A stretch of 6,385 nt of DNA from Actinomycetes bacterium (GTDB lineage Bacteria > Actinomycetota > Acidimicrobiia > Spongiisociales > UBA5794). The translations under genes were made by a program, and so were the position numbers. Below the pieces are notes generated by a model, which saw only the letters and a list, made by a program, of their open reading frames with translations, was not told the DNA's origin and did no database searches. Below are positions 6,201-6,385 of the stretch, piece by piece. How positions within the stretch are numbered: the stretch's first letter is position 1; every line of letters starts with the position of its first letter. The stretch covers positions 1 to 6,385 of the forward strand of contig JAMBLK010000254.1 of NCBI GenBank assembly GCA_023336855.1, in the 5' to 3' direction.

Positions 6201-6385
6201 GAACCGGCGAGCGTCAATCGCCTCGGTACCGGTCTGCAACACGTACCCGGGACGGCGGGTGACGATCACCTCACCATTACCCCCGAACGCCTTGCGCAGC
6301 TCCGAGACGTAGATCTGCACCGAATGCGCCGCCGTCCGAGGAGGATCCTCACCCCACACCAGATCAACCAGACGATCAGCAGAAA
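3237..6385 (-). CDS. Membrane-spanning BTAD - nSTAND1 ATPase - BMP-domain receptor/regulator (5' end cut by window edge)
   Basis: The gene stays open from the right edge to the TAG at 3239-3237. The GTG at 6359 is not the start: in-frame codons before it give SADRLVDL, the usual lead-in of a BTAD winged helix, so perhaps 40 residues lie outside the window. Numbering from that GTG: residues 1-42 are the rest of the DNA-binding domain (HSVQIYVSELRKAF, then the wing RRPGYVL). Residues 50-195 are the BTAD helical region (RLVGEA, LWGGSPLADF, EFRDYRDTLAEDTGLDPSPEL). Residues 215-600 are an nSTAND1 ATPase: NPYKGLRAFGEADTTDFFGR, Walker A GPSGSGKSS at 254-262, Walker B LLVVDQFEELF at 337-347, TVRADFYDR at 378-386, DQPGALPLFQ and VSHEALLSGW. 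A basic linker (640-666) and one membrane helix (667-690) follow; Arg residues before the helix predict the N-terminus in the cytosol. Residues 694-1020 are a BMP-family (PnrA/Med-like) solute-binding domain: GDNGWND, AEAEGSFLVGAAAAL, GTVGFLGGMDAPII and ADVIYTAAGASGEGA. It is probably a one-chain sensor that couples an external ligand, perhaps a nucleoside, to transcription. Confidence 0.88.
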   Translation of the reverse strand, partial: SADRLVDLVWGEDPPRTAAHSVQIYVSELRKAFGGNGEVIVTRRPGYVLQTGTEAIDARRFERLVGEATSALGDGDEAGASGAAGLALGLWGGSPLADFTYDEFAQRDIERLNELHHRAVAVLCEVRVSEGRPLEAVPMLRDAVRDDPLREESRRLLMLALFAGGRQAEALREFRDYRDTLAEDTGLDPSPELLRLEEQILLRDPSLVPQVEEPASVQVVERNPYKGLRAFGEADTTDFFGRDELIERLLVASTSPLTAVVGPSGSGKSSVVRAGLIPILRQGAHSGSHNWTIVTLMPGRYPFAEFDAAIHRISGSVTEDSNPNDDTAITRSILRSLPTESELILLVVDQFEELFTLTDETTRRAFLRNLVTAVDDPRGRIKILLTVRADFYDRPLLYPEFAKLFTDNVVNVIPLTPAGIEAAALGPAQRVGVGFAPDLLAELVADMTDQPGALPLFQYTLTELFDERDNSTMTLDGYRRIGGLAGALSRRADAVYASIDSAEQETTRDVFLRLVKPTEDRYTRRPVPVLELESIGDAVIVSTVLTRFGEERLLTFDRDSQTGAATVEVSHEALLSGWDRLDGWLEDARLDLMELDGLMAGAAEWELMERDSGYLLSGAKLTDCEAWNASAPITLPLSATAYLTASTEARRKAEEAEVARIGREARVTRRARVRLWGMLAAVVALFAALTFAAATVIGSWGPAVVLLFEGPGDNGWNDQIAMAVAEAEEAYDLTIGTKTASALGVDQAMHDLGEAGTELVLNGFGSQTEPSGGFDVIAEYPDTNWVVPDSPGTAYEPDSDYPNVSFPVFAEAEGSFLVGAAAALKSETGTVGFLGGMDAPIIWAFQAGFEAGVHAVDPSIVVLVEYLSPYWDSSGFTSPSAGANRAKEMYREGADVIYTAAGASGEGAMVMADRVTELSGVQRWHIGVDVDEYIRYSGIVIDPEYADYLPYSYPEASQHILTSMLKRTDTAFGDAIEDYSNGVFTPGVRVYNLANDGVDYSRSGGFIEEFVPVLEEFRQQIIDGEIEVPLIPDDKKGGPSPPDDWTEW
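3264..3280. terminator. Weak hairpin that might end the methyltransferase transcript
   Basis: AGAAGG (3264-3269) and CCTTCT (3275-3280) make a 6-bp stem with a 5-base loop, about 55 bp past the methyltransferase stop. On the plus strand only a short T-containing tail (TGTCGTC) follows, so it is not a convincing intrinsic terminator. It also lies inside the last codons of the convergent receptor gene, where it encodes the DKKGG region. It is listed because the 27-bp gap between the two genes holds no better candidate. Confidence 0.15.

Noticed and set aside
6357..6359. GTG as the start codon of the large receptor gene
   Set aside because: In-frame codons to the right (6360-6383) continue the conserved BTAD winged-helix sequence SADRLVDL before WGEDPPRTA, so the gene begins beyond the window.

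Overview
The window is a GC-rich, almost fully coding stretch, and every strand switch is a clean divergent or convergent junction. It most likely comes from an actinomycete-like bacterium. Three things support this: an F420-type luciferase-like oxidoreductase of the Rv1855c kind, a BTAD/SARP-type DNA-binding module fused to a STAND ATPase, and a PriA-like flavour in the HisA homologue. Placement nearer than Actinomycetota (for example Acidimicrobiia) is a guess.

Layout, left to right. Positions 1-361 (minus strand) hold the first 120 codons of a small lipoprotein-type c-type cytochrome that runs off the left edge. Positions 430-1413 (minus) encode a luciferase-like, probably F420-dependent oxidoreductase that lies just upstream of the cytochrome on the same strand. 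A divergent 80-bp gap follows, with a TANNNT box in front of each start at a spacing that suggests leaderless transcripts. Positions 1494-2381 (plus) encode a HisA/PriA-family TIM barrel whose first catalytic Asp is replaced by Asn and which has a C-terminal extension of about 50-60 residues. Positions 2433-3209 (plus) encode a class I SAM-dependent methyltransferase. Converging on it from the right, with a 27-bp gap, is a very large minus-strand gene (3237 to beyond 6385).

The large gene is the most remarkable item. One chain carries a BTAD-type winged helix and BTAD helical region, an nSTAND1 P-loop ATPase, a basic linker, one transmembrane segment, and an extracytoplasmic BMP-family (PnrA/Med-like) ligand-binding domain. 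It reads as a single-polypeptide membrane receptor in which an outside solute, perhaps a nucleoside, would control an ATP-dependent STAND switch attached to a DNA-binding domain. Its N-terminus lies outside the window. The GTG at 6359 is internal.

No RNA genes, CRISPR arrays, insertion sequences or attachment sites were seen. The small genes at the left show no obvious shared pathway with the receptor, and its regulatory targets cannot be read from this window.
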